5,421 bases of DNA from an archaeon. Lineage in GTDB: Archaea; Thermoproteota; Nitrososphaeria; Nitrososphaerales; Nitrosopumilaceae. This document shows positions 1 to 5,421 of this stretch, piece after piece. The stretch spans positions 1 through 5,421 of the forward strand of contig SBBK01000158.1 of assembly GCA_005240025.1 (NCBI GenBank), in the 5' to 3' direction. The translations under genes and the position numbers were made by a program. A model generated the notes under the pieces. That model was not told the origin of the DNA, ran no database searches, and was given only the letters and a program-made list of their open reading frames with translations. How positions within the stretch are numbered: the first letter of the stretch is position 1; the number at the start of each line of letters is the position of its first letter.

Positions 1-189
1 ATATGGAGTGATTGCCAGACCACCATCAATTCGAAGCGTGCACAAAAGCAAATTTTTGTGATGAACTTCGCGGATTCTTCCAGTTTTTTTAGAAAATGTC
101 ATCGAGATATCCTTGGGCAGTTGTTTTGATGCGCCTGTCCCAAACAATGCATCGATGGTATACTTTAGCTTGATGCCTGGTTCCAACAA
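1..189 (-). CDS. Archaeosine-TGT-like pre-PUA domain protein, 5' part, cut by window edge
   Basis: This minus-strand reading frame stays open from an in-frame TGA at 229-231 down to base 1, so the gene continues past the left edge. The visible protein contains YTIDALFGTGAS, then SKKTGRIREV, then LLLCTLRIDGGLAIT. From family knowledge this order (D-x-x-F-G-x-G-A, S-K-[RK]-T-G-R-I-R, [LC]-x-T-L-R-x-x-x-G) matches the domain that precedes the PUA domain in archaeal tRNA-guanine transglycosylase and archaeosine synthase. Here it sits at the very N-terminus, so this is not a full-length TGT but a short protein with this domain, probably followed by PUA. A role in tRNA or RNA binding or modification is inference. 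There is no in-frame ATG or GTG near the start. I chose TTG at 189 (a second TTG lies at 186) because a TATA-like element lies about 25 bases upstream, as expected for a leaderless mRNA. ATT at 225 is a weaker alternative. Confidence 0.7.
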   Translation of the reverse strand, partial: MLEPGIKLKYTIDALFGTGASKQLPKDISMTFSKKTGRIREVHHKNLLLCTLRIDGGLAITPY

Positions 190-208
190 CCAGCAGATAC
201 CATGCCTC

Positions 209-217
209 TTATTATTT
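209..217 (-). promoter_or_regulatory. TATA box of the leftward gene
   Basis: On the minus strand the sequence AAATAATAA is centred near 213, about 25 bases upstream of the proposed TTG start at 189. That is the usual archaeal TATA-to-start-site distance, so transcription would begin at or beside the start codon. It is a short AT-rich match only and could be chance. Confidence 0.45.
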
Positions 218-232
218 GATGAAATTTTTCAA

Positions 233-271
233 TAGTGAGTAAAGAAACTATATAGAACGAGCGACTCACTA
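233..271. repeat. 8-bp inverted repeat centred on the phoU TATA box (possible operator)
   Basis: TAGTGAGT at 233-240 is the exact reverse complement of ACTCACTA at 264-271. The 23-bp spacer contains the TATA element, and the dyad centre (252) falls inside TATATA (249-254). The left arm lies just upstream of the expected TFB-recognition element and the right arm just upstream of the expected start site. A protein dimer bound to both arms would straddle the preinitiation complex. Because the first gene downstream encodes an AbrB-type DNA-binding domain, autoregulation is a reasonable guess but not shown. Confidence 0.55.
246..254 (+). promoter_or_regulatory. TATA box of the phoU-hflX-trm56-tfe operon
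   Basis: AACTATATA is centred about 27 bases before the ATG at 278, and a purine- and A-rich stretch (GTAAAG, 239-244) lies upstream where the TFB-recognition element would be. The spacing predicts transcription starting at or within a few bases of the ATG, giving a leaderless mRNA. In agreement, no Shine-Dalgarno-like sequence precedes the ATG. Confidence 0.7.
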
Positions 272-277
272 CATATC

Positions 278-1327
278 ATGCAAGAACGTGAGGAAACAAG
301 AAGAATTCAGTTCACGGGAAAATCATCCTATATCGTATCGCTTCCAAAACAATGGGTTTTGGAGCTTGGTCTAAAACAAGGAGATCAGATTACGATAACA
401 AGAGAGGGGAAATCCGCGCTTAAGCTTCTGCCTGCAAAAGAACAGACGAGATCGAGCCAGCTGGAAGAAGCAGTTTTAGAAATTACACACGAAGACGACA
501 GCGCTGCAATTGTACGGAGGCTAGTATCACTTTATTTCCTAGGTTACAAGACAATTCAGATAAAGCCGAAAGCAGAAAGGCTCCAGCCTAACCAACGTAA
601 TGCAATAAAATCTGCAGTAAAGGGGATGCTCATGGGCGCAGAAATAATCTCAGACTCTGTAGATGGCATGACGATCCAGGTTCTTGTGAATCTGCTCGAA
701 TTATCAGTCGATGGAGCCTTCAAGAGAATGCTCCATTTGGCAAAGTCAATGCTCAAAGATGCTCTGCTTGCAGTCAAGGAATCCAATCTTGATCTTGCAA
801 GAGGAGTTATCGATAGCGATGATGAGGTGGATAGGTTCGGCTTTTACATTATCAGACAGCTCAAGATCGCAATCCAAAATGAACACATGTTAAGGGACAT
901 GGGATTCACAAATGCAAGACAGTGCTTGGGATACAGGCTTATTGTAAAAAACATCGAAAGGACGGGAGACCATGCAGTACTGATTGCAAAGGATCTTTTA
1001 GAGTTCGAAAAGTCAGTAAGAGAGGAAGCAATGGGAAAGATAGAAGAGCTAAATGATTTTGCAACATCAGTTTTGGATCAATCGTGCCTTGCTTTATTTA
1101 AGGAAGACTTTACACAGGCAGAACATGCAATCAGAAGATCGGCAGAGATTTCAAAGTACGAGAAGCGAATCCTAGAGTCCATTAAATCCATAAAGGATGA
1201 AGAAGAGGTGTATCGAATCAGAAGAATGTTAGAAAACATCACGAGAATAGCTGAATATGCCAGTGATATTGCGGAAATTGTCCTAAATATGAATATAGAA
1301 AAGATTCTCAAAAAACCAAAGATGTAA
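278..1327 (+). CDS. phoU: PhoU-family phosphate regulator with N-terminal AbrB DNA-binding domain
   Basis: This 349-residue cytoplasmic protein is an archaeal-type fusion. Residues 8-52 form an AbrB/SpoVT (swapped-hairpin) domain with RIQFTGKSSYIVSLPKQWV followed by LGLKQGDQITI. From about residue 135 to the end lie two helical PhoU repeats. Repeat one carries DSDDEVDRF (179-187), the acidic metal-binding type motif, and NIERTGDHAVLIAKDLLE (225-242). Repeat two ends in ENITRIAEYASDIAEIV (319-335), the matching second copy. Residues 60-130 are a linker domain I cannot name. Family knowledge: PhoU proteins restrain phosphate uptake and signalling, and the AbrB domain probably lets the archaeal form bind DNA directly. 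The gene is first in a four-gene operon, and its promoter holds an inverted repeat. No Pst transporter gene is in the window, so the phosphate link rests on the family alone. The ATG start fits the leaderless promoter. Confidence 0.9.
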   Translation: MQEREETRRIQFTGKSSYIVSLPKQWVLELGLKQGDQITITREGKSALKLLPAKEQTRSSQLEEAVLEITHEDDSAAIVRRLVSLYFLGYKTIQIKPKAERLQPNQRNAIKSAVKGMLMGAEIISDSVDGMTIQVLVNLLELSVDGAFKRMLHLAKSMLKDALLAVKESNLDLARGVIDSDDEVDRFGFYIIRQLKIAIQNEHMLRDMGFTNARQCLGYRLIVKNIERTGDHAVLIAKDLLEFEKSVREEAMGKIEELNDFATSVLDQSCLALFKEDFTQAEHAIRRSAEISKYEKRILESIKSIKDEEEVYRIRRMLENITRIAEYASDIAEIVLNMNIEKILKKPKM

Positions 1328-1336
1328 AGGATAGTT

Positions 1337-2461
1337 TTGAGCCAGACAGCGATTTTAATCACCTATGACAGCGAGGACTCGTTAAGAGAGGCATTGGGAC
1401 TCTGTGAGGCAGCTGACTATAGAATTGAAAAGATAATCCGCCAAAAAATTTTAAACAAAGCGAAATACGGTATTGGGGAAGGCAAGCTGGCGGAACTGAA
1501 GGAATTTGCATCAAAGATCAGACCGGATGTGATAATCTATGATGAGGTTTTGAAGCCAAGACAGAACTACAACCTTGCGTCTACACTGAAGATCAATATT
1601 TTGGATAGAGAGTCTTTGATTTTGGAAATATTTGAAAGAAGATCCTCGAGTCACGAATCACACCTCCAGATCAAGCTTGCTCAGCTTAGGTACGAAATGT
1701 CACGAGCAAAGGAAAAAGTTCGGCTGGCAAAAATGGGCGAGCAGCCAGGCTTTATGGGGATTGGCATGTATGAAGTCGATACATACTACAATGACATTCA
1801 AAACAGAATGAAAAGTGTCAAATCAAAGCTAGCAAAGACCGGAAAACAAAGAGCGCTACACCGCGAGGCTCGAAGGCGGGTTGGCCTAAAAACGATCTCG
1901 CTTGCAGGATACACATCTGCAGGAAAGACAACTCTGTTTAACTTACTGACAGGTGAAAGCAGGGAAGAGAGCCCACAGCTTTTTACCACACTTTCTACCA
2001 CCACTAGAAGGATCCTCATAGAGAAGAACCCAGTTTTGATATCTGACACGGTTGGATTCATCAGTAAGCTTCCTGCATATATGATTGAGGCTTTCAAATC
2101 CACGCTAGAAGAATTGAGGTTTGCAGATGCAGTAATTGTTGTTATAGATATTGCAGATCCGATACAAGAATTGAAAAAGAAATTTCGCAGTTGCCTCAGA
2201 GCCTTGGCAGACCTTGATGTAGATTCTGAGAAGGTAATCTTTGCATTTAACAAGTCTGATCTTGTAAGCCCGGAAGAAATTGTGCAGAAATCAGAGTTTT
2301 TGGGACTCGAAAACAACAGAAAATTGGTTCCAATATCCTCAGTAACCGGACAAAACATTACAAAGCTTCAAAACATGATACAAAGGATGCTAGAACAGCC
2401 AAGACAGCAAATTAAAGAAACCCCAAAAAAACAAGATTTGGCAGAGTTTTATGAAGATTGA
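1337..2461 (+). CDS. hflX: Ribosome-associated GTPase HflX
   Basis: A 374-residue Obg-HflX superfamily GTPase. The N-terminal HflX domain covers about 1-100 ([13 protein letters not shown] at 44-56). A helical coiled-coil arm follows (about 105-180) with the glycine-rich loop [11 protein letters not shown] at 138-148. The G domain has G1 GYTSAGKT (191-198), a switch region [11 protein letters not shown] (215-225), G3 DTVG (237-240), G4 NKSD (305-308) and G5 SSVTG (334-338). All GTP-binding motifs are intact; bacterial homologues usually have GYTNAGKS at G1, so N-to-S and S-to-T changes are visible. Family role: HflX binds the large ribosomal subunit and helps split or rescue stalled ribosomes, often under stress; the archaeal role is less studied. 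The start is TTG, with a weak AAAGGA upstream, and lies 9 nt after the phoU stop in the same reading frame. That stop blocks any earlier start except ATA. It overlaps trm56 by 11 nt. Confidence 0.93.
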   Translation: MSQTAILITYDSEDSLREALGLCEAADYRIEKIIRQKILNKAKYGIGEGKLAELKEFASKIRPDVIIYDEVLKPRQNYNLASTLKINILDRESLILEIFERRSSSHESHLQIKLAQLRYEMSRAKEKVRLAKMGEQPGFMGIGMYEVDTYYNDIQNRMKSVKSKLAKTGKQRALHREARRRVGLKTISLAGYTSAGKTTLFNLLTGESREESPQLFTTLSTTTRRILIEKNPVLISDTVGFISKLPAYMIEAFKSTLEELRFADAVIVVIDIADPIQELKKKFRSCLRALADLDVDSEKVIFAFNKSDLVSPEEIVQKSEFLGLENNRKLVPISSVTGQNITKLQNMIQRMLEQPRQQIKETPKKQDLAEFYED

Positions 2462-3002
2462 TATATTAAGAATAGGGCAGAGGCTAGTACGTGATGACAG
2501 GGTAACAACTCATGTTGCTCTTGTTGCAAGAGCATTTGGCGCATCAAAGATTTTCATGAATGAGGTAAACCCGGAGATAAAAGATACACTTAACAGAGTA
2601 AACAAGTCGTGGGGAAGCAATTTTCAGATAGAGTTTATTGAGGACTGGCGAAGCCTACTCAAATCAAAAAGGAAGGATTTCAAAATTGTACACCTCACTA
2701 TGTATGGAGAAAACATCAACGATGCAGAGGACAAGTTAAGAAAAGAAGACAAGATTTTGATTGTGGTCGGAGCAGAAAAGGTACCTCGTGATGTATATGA
2801 CAGGGCAGACTACAACATAGCTATTGGGAACCAGCCCCACTCAGAGATCAGTGCATTGGCGGTTCTGCTTGATCGCATGCAGAACGGAAAACAGTTTAAC
2901 GCAAAATACGACAATGCCAGACTCCAGATAATACCAACAAAAAAAGGCAAGCAGGTTATCGAAAAAAACGATTGGTTAAATAGAGAACCGGATGTTGGCT
3001 AA
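2451..3002 (+). CDS. trm56: tRNA (cytidine(56)-2'-O)-methyltransferase
   Basis: This 183-residue SPOUT-class (trefoil-knot) methyltransferase matches archaeal Trm56 (COG1303), which uses S-adenosylmethionine to methylate the 2'-OH of C56 in the T-loop of tRNA and so stabilises the D-loop/T-loop contact. Visible signatures are [20 protein letters not shown] (6-25) with the R-D-x-R-V-T-T-H-V core, VHLTMYG (80-86), the SAM-site strand IVVGAEKVP (104-112), and the knot segment [18 protein letters not shown] (125-142). Length is usual for the family. The ATG lies 11 nt inside the end of hflX in another frame, implying translational coupling; no clear ribosome binding site precedes it. The stop is 3 nt before tfe. 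Both this gene and hflX act on the translation machinery. Confidence 0.94.
   Translation: MKIDILRIGQRLVRDDRVTTHVALVARAFGASKIFMNEVNPEIKDTLNRVNKSWGSNFQIEFIEDWRSLLKSKRKDFKIVHLTMYGENINDAEDKLRKEDKILIVVGAEKVPRDVYDRADYNIAIGNQPHSEISALAVLLDRMQNGKQFNAKYDNARLQIIPTKKGKQVIEKNDWLNREPDVG
2975..2982 (+). promoter_or_regulatory. Possible internal TATA box for tfe
   Basis: GTTAAATA in the last codons of trm56 is centred about 27 bases upstream of the tfe ATG at 3006. This is the same geometry as the phoU promoter and would yield a leaderless tfe mRNA independent of the upstream genes. The match is short and lies in coding sequence, so it could be coincidental. Confidence 0.4.
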
Positions 3003-3005
3003 CTA

Positions 3006-3521
3006 ATGGTCGAGTCTTACGAAGACCCTTTTGTCAGAATCTCTGCCATGATAGGAGGAGATGAGTACCTCAAAGTTGCGCGTGCACTACTCAAGGCCGA
3101 GGATGCAACAGACGAGGAAATTGCTAGCTCTACAGGCCTTAGAATAAACATGGTCAGAAAGGTCCTCTATGACCTTTTTGGTAAGGCACTGATCACAGGT
3201 ATCAGGGTCAAAGACGAGCGCAAGGGCTGGTTCGTGTACAGATGGCGCTCTCGCAAGGACGAAGTAGAAAACTTTATCGAAAACCAGAAAAAAAAGATTT
3301 CCGAACGACTCCAGCAAAGACTAGACTACGAAAATTCATCCCAGTTTTACCACTGCGGTAACGCCGATTGTCCAAGGATCACATTTGAGACTGCGCTTGA
3401 GATGTTTTTCAAGTGTCCTCGTTGTGGTGGGGTTGTGAACCTAAAGAAAAATGACAAGCTCAAAAAGGCATTAGAAACAAAGATTACCGAAATCAAAAGG
3501 GATATGCGCCGTCAGATATAA
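3006..3521 (+). CDS. tfe: Transcription factor E (TFIIE-alpha homologue)
   Basis: A 171-residue archaeal TFE. The N-terminal extended winged-helix domain (about 8-85) includes YLKVARALLK (21-30), DEEIASSTGLRINMVRKVLY (36-55) and the wing ending in GWFVYRW (74-80). A charged helical linker (84-108) leads to a zinc ribbon with Cys117, Cys122, Cys137 and Cys140 (C-x4-C, C-x2-C) inside YHCGNADCP and FFKCPRCGG. Residues 149-171 are a basic helical tail. Family role: TFE joins the TBP-TFB-RNA polymerase complex, binds the polymerase clamp and stalk, aids promoter opening, and stays with the elongating polymerase. Length is typical. It follows trm56 by 3 nt and may also have its own promoter. Its last 10 bp overlap the 3' end of the convergent arfC gene, so its transcript must run into antisense arfC sequence. 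Confidence 0.95.
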   Translation: MVESYEDPFVRISAMIGGDEYLKVARALLKAEDATDEEIASSTGLRINMVRKVLYDLFGKALITGIRVKDERKGWFVYRWRSRKDEVENFIENQKKKISERLQQRLDYENSSQFYHCGNADCPRITFETALEMFFKCPRCGGVVNLKKNDKLKKALETKITEIKRDMRRQI

Positions 3522-4162
3522 TATAGCACTATTTCGTCGTTTTGTCTCATTACCTTTTGCAGTTTTAGTTTGGCAGAGTTTGTAATATCGGAAAAACCGT
3601 CCCCTTCGACTAGAGTAATTGCGTCCTTGCCCCCTACCAGATAAGGCGTTACTGTAACAATTAATTCGTCAACCATTCCCTGCCTTACAAAGTCCCAGTT
3701 TACTGTACCGCCTCCTTCCAAGAGGATCGTTTTGATTTTTTTCTTATAAAGCAGGTTGAGGAGTTTTTTTATGTTGACTTGATTTTGCCCCGCAACCAGA
3801 ATTTCAAGTGGGTATTTGTCTAGTCTGGCAAGATTTTTTTTTGGTGCCTTTTTTGACACGACTATAATTGTCCTAACATGTTTGGCCGTTTTTATTATGT
3901 TCGAGCGTGGCAAGATTGTTCCGCAAGAGTCCAGGATTATTCTTGTTGGATTTTTACCTTTTGCGTAGCGTACTGTTAAAAGCGGATCGTCGATTTTTGC
4001 AGTATTTTTTCCAATTATGATGGCATCCACTTTTGAGCGTAACTTGTGAACTCGAGTTTTGTCTCTTTTTGAAGAGAGTTCTGATTTGCCTGTTTTTGTT
4101 GCTATTTTCCCATCAAGGCTAATCGCCGCACTCAGAATTACGCGTGGCCTAGAGCCCACCAC
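3512..4162 (-). CDS. arfC: Riboflavin-pathway reductase ArfC (RibD C-terminal/RIB7 type)
   Basis: This 216-residue protein is a stand-alone member of the RibD C-terminal (dihydrofolate-reductase-like) family. In archaea and fungi this enzyme reduces 2,5-diamino-6-ribosylamino-4(3H)-pyrimidinone 5'-phosphate to the ribityl form with NAD(P)H, in riboflavin (and in archaea F420) synthesis. Seen are VILSAAISLDGKIA (8-21), the GKNTAKIDDPLLTVR loop (51-65), RIILDS (74-79) and LLEGGGTVNWDFVRQGMVDE (147-166). There is no N-terminal zinc deaminase domain (no H-A-E or P-C-x-x-C motif), unlike bacterial RibD. Residues 91-146 are lysine-rich, with long A tracts, but the frame is intact. The start is GTG at 4162 (another GTG at 4159), 10 nt after GGAGGG, and it overlaps the upstream aminohydrolase by 14 nt. 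That tie suggests both act in one pathway. Confidence 0.9.
   Translation of the reverse strand: MVGSRPRVILSAAISLDGKIATKTGKSELSSKRDKTRVHKLRSKVDAIIIGKNTAKIDDPLLTVRYAKGKNPTRIILDSCGTILPRSNIIKTAKHVRTIIVVSKKAPKKNLARLDKYPLEILVAGQNQVNIKKLLNLLYKKKIKTILLEGGGTVNWDFVRQGMVDELIVTVTPYLVGGKDAITLVEGDGFSDITNSAKLKLQKVMRQNDEIVLYYI
3533..3572 (+). terminator. T-rich candidate terminator after tfe
   Basis: The plus strand just past the tfe stop carries several short T runs (TTT, then three TTTT) within 40 bases and no strong hairpin. Archaeal RNA polymerase terminates at clustered oligo-T tracts. These bases are also arfC coding sequence, so the tracts may only reflect its A-rich codons. Confidence 0.3.
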
Positions 4163-5327
4163 GGACTATTTTCCCTCCAATCATCACTGCTCTTATGGTA
4201 GATTCTGAGGCCCTTTGCACCAGTGACGCGTATGGATTATGCATTGGTTCTATGTCAATTGCGTGTTTGTCGATAAATATCGCATCTGCAGCATAACCAG
4301 ATTCAATTGAGCCTATTTTTTTGTCCAGTAGAATTCCGCCGTTTACGGTTGCCATCTTTAGTATTTCTTTTGGATCAATTCTCTTTTTGTGGATTCCCAT
4401 GTACGATTTCCATATGTAATCCATTTCTTTGAACATGTCTGGTGAATTTATCATAACATTATCTGTCCCTATTGCCACAATACAGCCATTTTTTGTCATC
4501 TGCACAAAGTCCGGCACTCCCTCTGCCAGTGATGCGTTTGCCCTAGGGCAAACAACTATGCCCTTGGTTTTTTTTGCCGCATTTATCAGATCCACCCCCC
4601 TTGCAAAAGTCATATGCACAAGAAAGTGTGGCCTTAGGATCAGTGCCCTTTGTGTTTCAGACCTGCCAGTTTGTTTTTTTGATTGCTGCATACTTGAAAC
4701 GGTTTCTGAGCTGTGAATTGCGCGAAGCTTTTTTGTTTTGGAATAATATTTGAGTACAGAATCGCTGTTTTCGTTTGGGCCGCTTATTCCGATGCCATCA
4801 CATTCGCTGAGAATTTGTGATAGTGCTTTTTTGTTGGATTTTGATAGTGGTGTGTTTTTTTGGAGGTCATCTTTTGCCTGATAATACTCAAGTCTTCCCA
4901 AAATTACGGCGCGAATTGGCATTTTGGCAACTGCCTTTTTGAGCAAGAGTATTCCCTCGAGGCCCCCCTCTCGGAAATCGACAAATGTCGTTATCCCTTT
5001 GCGAACCATGGAATGACATGTGTTTTTCATAAAGGTCACTATGTGTTCAGATTGTGTTTGTTTTAGAATTCGTTGTTTTACTCCAAAAACAGGGTGAATT
5101 TTCTTGTCGACGCCTCCCTTGAGCAGTACGTCTTTTGCCACAGAATCGCCAATGTGAGTGTGGGCGTTTATAAAGCCAGGTACCAAAAGCAGCCCCCCGC
5201 AATCAATCGAGTTTTTGCTGGCAGCACCATTGATTCTACCAAAAACTGAGCCCGAGATCTGCACATTAGTCGAGGTTATGTAATCTAGGTTTTTTCCATA
5301 CAGAATACTGATGTTTTTTAAATGCAT
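4149..5327 (-). CDS. Metal-dependent aminohydrolase; candidate riboflavin-pathway deaminase
   Basis: This 392-residue TIM-barrel amidohydrolase belongs to the COG0402 group (guanine, cytosine, S-adenosylhomocysteine deaminases and chlorohydrolases). Metal ligands and catalytic residues are all present: H56 and H58 in PGFINAHTHIGD (50-61), H205 and E208 in AIHSSE (203-208), H238 in FLVHMT, and D289 in AIGTDN (285-290). CPRANASLAEG (260-270) matches the usual C-P-x-[SA]-N segment, and the C-terminal strand domain has GSIESGYAADAIFID (339-353). At 392 residues it is shorter than the usual 420-450. Sequence alone does not fix the substrate. It overlaps the probable arfA gene upstream by 10 nt and arfC downstream by 14 nt, so I infer it removes the 2-amino group of 2,5-diamino-6-ribitylamino-4(3H)-pyrimidinone 5'-phosphate. 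SAH or adenosine-type deaminase is the main alternative. The ATG start has no clear ribosome binding site and fits coupling to the upstream gene. The enzyme class is confident; the pathway role is a hypothesis. Confidence 0.85.
   Translation of the reverse strand: MHLKNISILYGKNLDYITSTNVQISGSVFGRINGAASKNSIDCGGLLLVPGFINAHTHIGDSVAKDVLLKGGVDKKIHPVFGVKQRILKQTQSEHIVTFMKNTCHSMVRKGITTFVDFREGGLEGILLLKKAVAKMPIRAVILGRLEYYQAKDDLQKNTPLSKSNKKALSQILSECDGIGISGPNENSDSVLKYYSKTKKLRAIHSSETVSSMQQSKKQTGRSETQRALILRPHFLVHMTFARGVDLINAAKKTKGIVVCPRANASLAEGVPDFVQMTKNGCIVAIGTDNVMINSPDMFKEMDYIWKSYMGIHKKRIDPKEILKMATVNGGILLDKKIGSIESGYAADAIFIDKHAIDIEPMHNPYASLVQRASESTIRAVMIGGKIVRGGL
4173..4178 (-). promoter_or_regulatory. Shine-Dalgarno-like site of arfC
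   Basis: GGAGGG on the minus strand, 10 nt before the GTG at 4162 and inside the end of the aminohydrolase gene (encoding its Gly-Gly), is the clearest ribosome binding site in the window. It supports the GTG start and internal translation initiation of arfC on a shared mRNA. Confidence 0.5.
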
Positions 5328-5421
5328 GATAGTTCATAGATTTCTGGCTTTTCTTTTCCAGAGGTCCTGATCTCCCGTATTATATCAAGGGATTTTGTCG
5401 CAAGCTTGACTGCCTCTCTTG
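5318..5421 (-). CDS. arfA: C-terminal end of probable GTP cyclohydrolase III (ArfA)
   Basis: A minus-strand frame enters from the right edge and ends at TAA (5318-5320), giving 33 residues: REAVKLATKSLDIIREIRTS followed by a short charged tail ending ELSCI. The pattern A-[VI]-K-L-A-T-x-S-L-[DE]-x-I-R resembles, from memory, the last helix of archaeal GTP cyclohydrolase III (IIa), notably the Sulfolobus form; that enzyme has a GGDEF-like fold and converts GTP to the formylamino-pyrimidine that starts archaeal riboflavin and F420 synthesis. The gene overlaps the next start codon by 10 nt, and arfC lies one gene further on, which fits a riboflavin cluster. No catalytic residues are visible, so the name rests on a short tail and context. 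Confidence 0.6.
   Translation of the reverse strand, partial: REAVKLATKSLDIIREIRTSGKEKPEIYELSCI

Noticed and set aside
190..277. Possible small RNA or riboswitch in the divergent intergenic region
   Set aside because: The 88 bases are accounted for by two TATA elements and the inverted repeat; the repeat spacing suits a protein site better than an RNA hairpin, and both mRNAs appear leaderless.
1078..1362. 94-codon antisense open frame over the phoU end and hflX start
   Set aside because: It is a hydrophobic shadow of the PhoU helices with no promoter or family signature.
1798..2358. 186-codon open frame antisense to hflX
   Set aside because: It lies wholly within the conserved GTPase coding region on the other strand, has no recognisable motif, and its serine- and isoleucine-rich make-up is typical of an antisense shadow.
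3441..3467. T tracts on the minus strand as a terminator for the arfC operon
   Set aside because: Only two T5 runs on that strand, within tfe lysine codons; too weak to call although termination must occur somewhere near.
3834..3842. T9 run (A9 on the arfC strand) as a possible slippage site or frameshift
   Set aside because: The arfC frame is continuous through it, with conserved family motifs on both sides; it simply encodes lysine-asparagine codons.
4429..4716. Plus-strand open frame (95 codons) within the aminohydrolase
   Set aside because: It is antisense to the conserved H238-D289 part of the enzyme and has no start signals or recognisable domain.

Overview
The window looks like chromosomal DNA of an archaeon, most likely an ammonia-oxidising-type Nitrososphaerota (Thaumarchaeota). 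The grounds are archaea-only or archaeal-type families (the TFE transcription factor, Trm56 tRNA methylase, an AbrB-PhoU fusion, an archaeal-type stand-alone riboflavin reductase and an apparent GTP cyclohydrolase III tail), TATA-box promoters placed for leaderless mRNAs, and very tight gene packing. The lineage is inferred from gene content and style, not from a database match. No mobile element, CRISPR array, tRNA or rRNA was seen.

Layout. (1) Positions 1-189, minus strand: the 5' part of a gene that runs off the left edge and resembles the domain preceding PUA in archaeosine tRNA-guanine transglycosylases. (2) Positions 190-277: a divergent promoter region with one TATA box per direction and an 8-bp inverted repeat centred on the rightward TATA box. 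(3) Positions 278-3521, plus strand: a compact operon of an AbrB-PhoU phosphate regulator, the ribosome-associated GTPase HflX, tRNA(C56) 2'-O-methyltransferase Trm56 and transcription factor E. Spacings are 9 nt, an 11-nt overlap and 3 nt. A second TATA box inside the end of trm56 may give TFE its own leaderless transcript. (4) Positions 3512-5421, minus strand: a second compact, overlapping cluster that converges on the first with a 10-bp tail-to-tail overlap. In transcription order it holds the last 33 codons of a probable GTP cyclohydrolase III (arfA), a metal-dependent aminohydrolase of the guanine/cytosine/SAH-deaminase type, and arfC, the riboflavin-pathway reductase.

The most interesting point is the minus-strand cluster. 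ArfA makes the first pyrimidine intermediate of archaeal riboflavin/F420 synthesis from GTP, and ArfC performs the later ribosyl-to-ribityl reduction. The ArfC here has no RibD-type deaminase domain. To my knowledge the enzyme that removes the 2-amino group after the ArfC step has not been identified in archaea. An aminohydrolase translationally overlapped with both genes, from a superfamily that includes guanine deaminase (same 2-amino-4-oxo-pyrimidine chemistry), is a strong candidate for that missing step. The plus-strand operon joins a phosphate-linked regulator to translation and transcription factors, which suggests shared control of growth-related functions.
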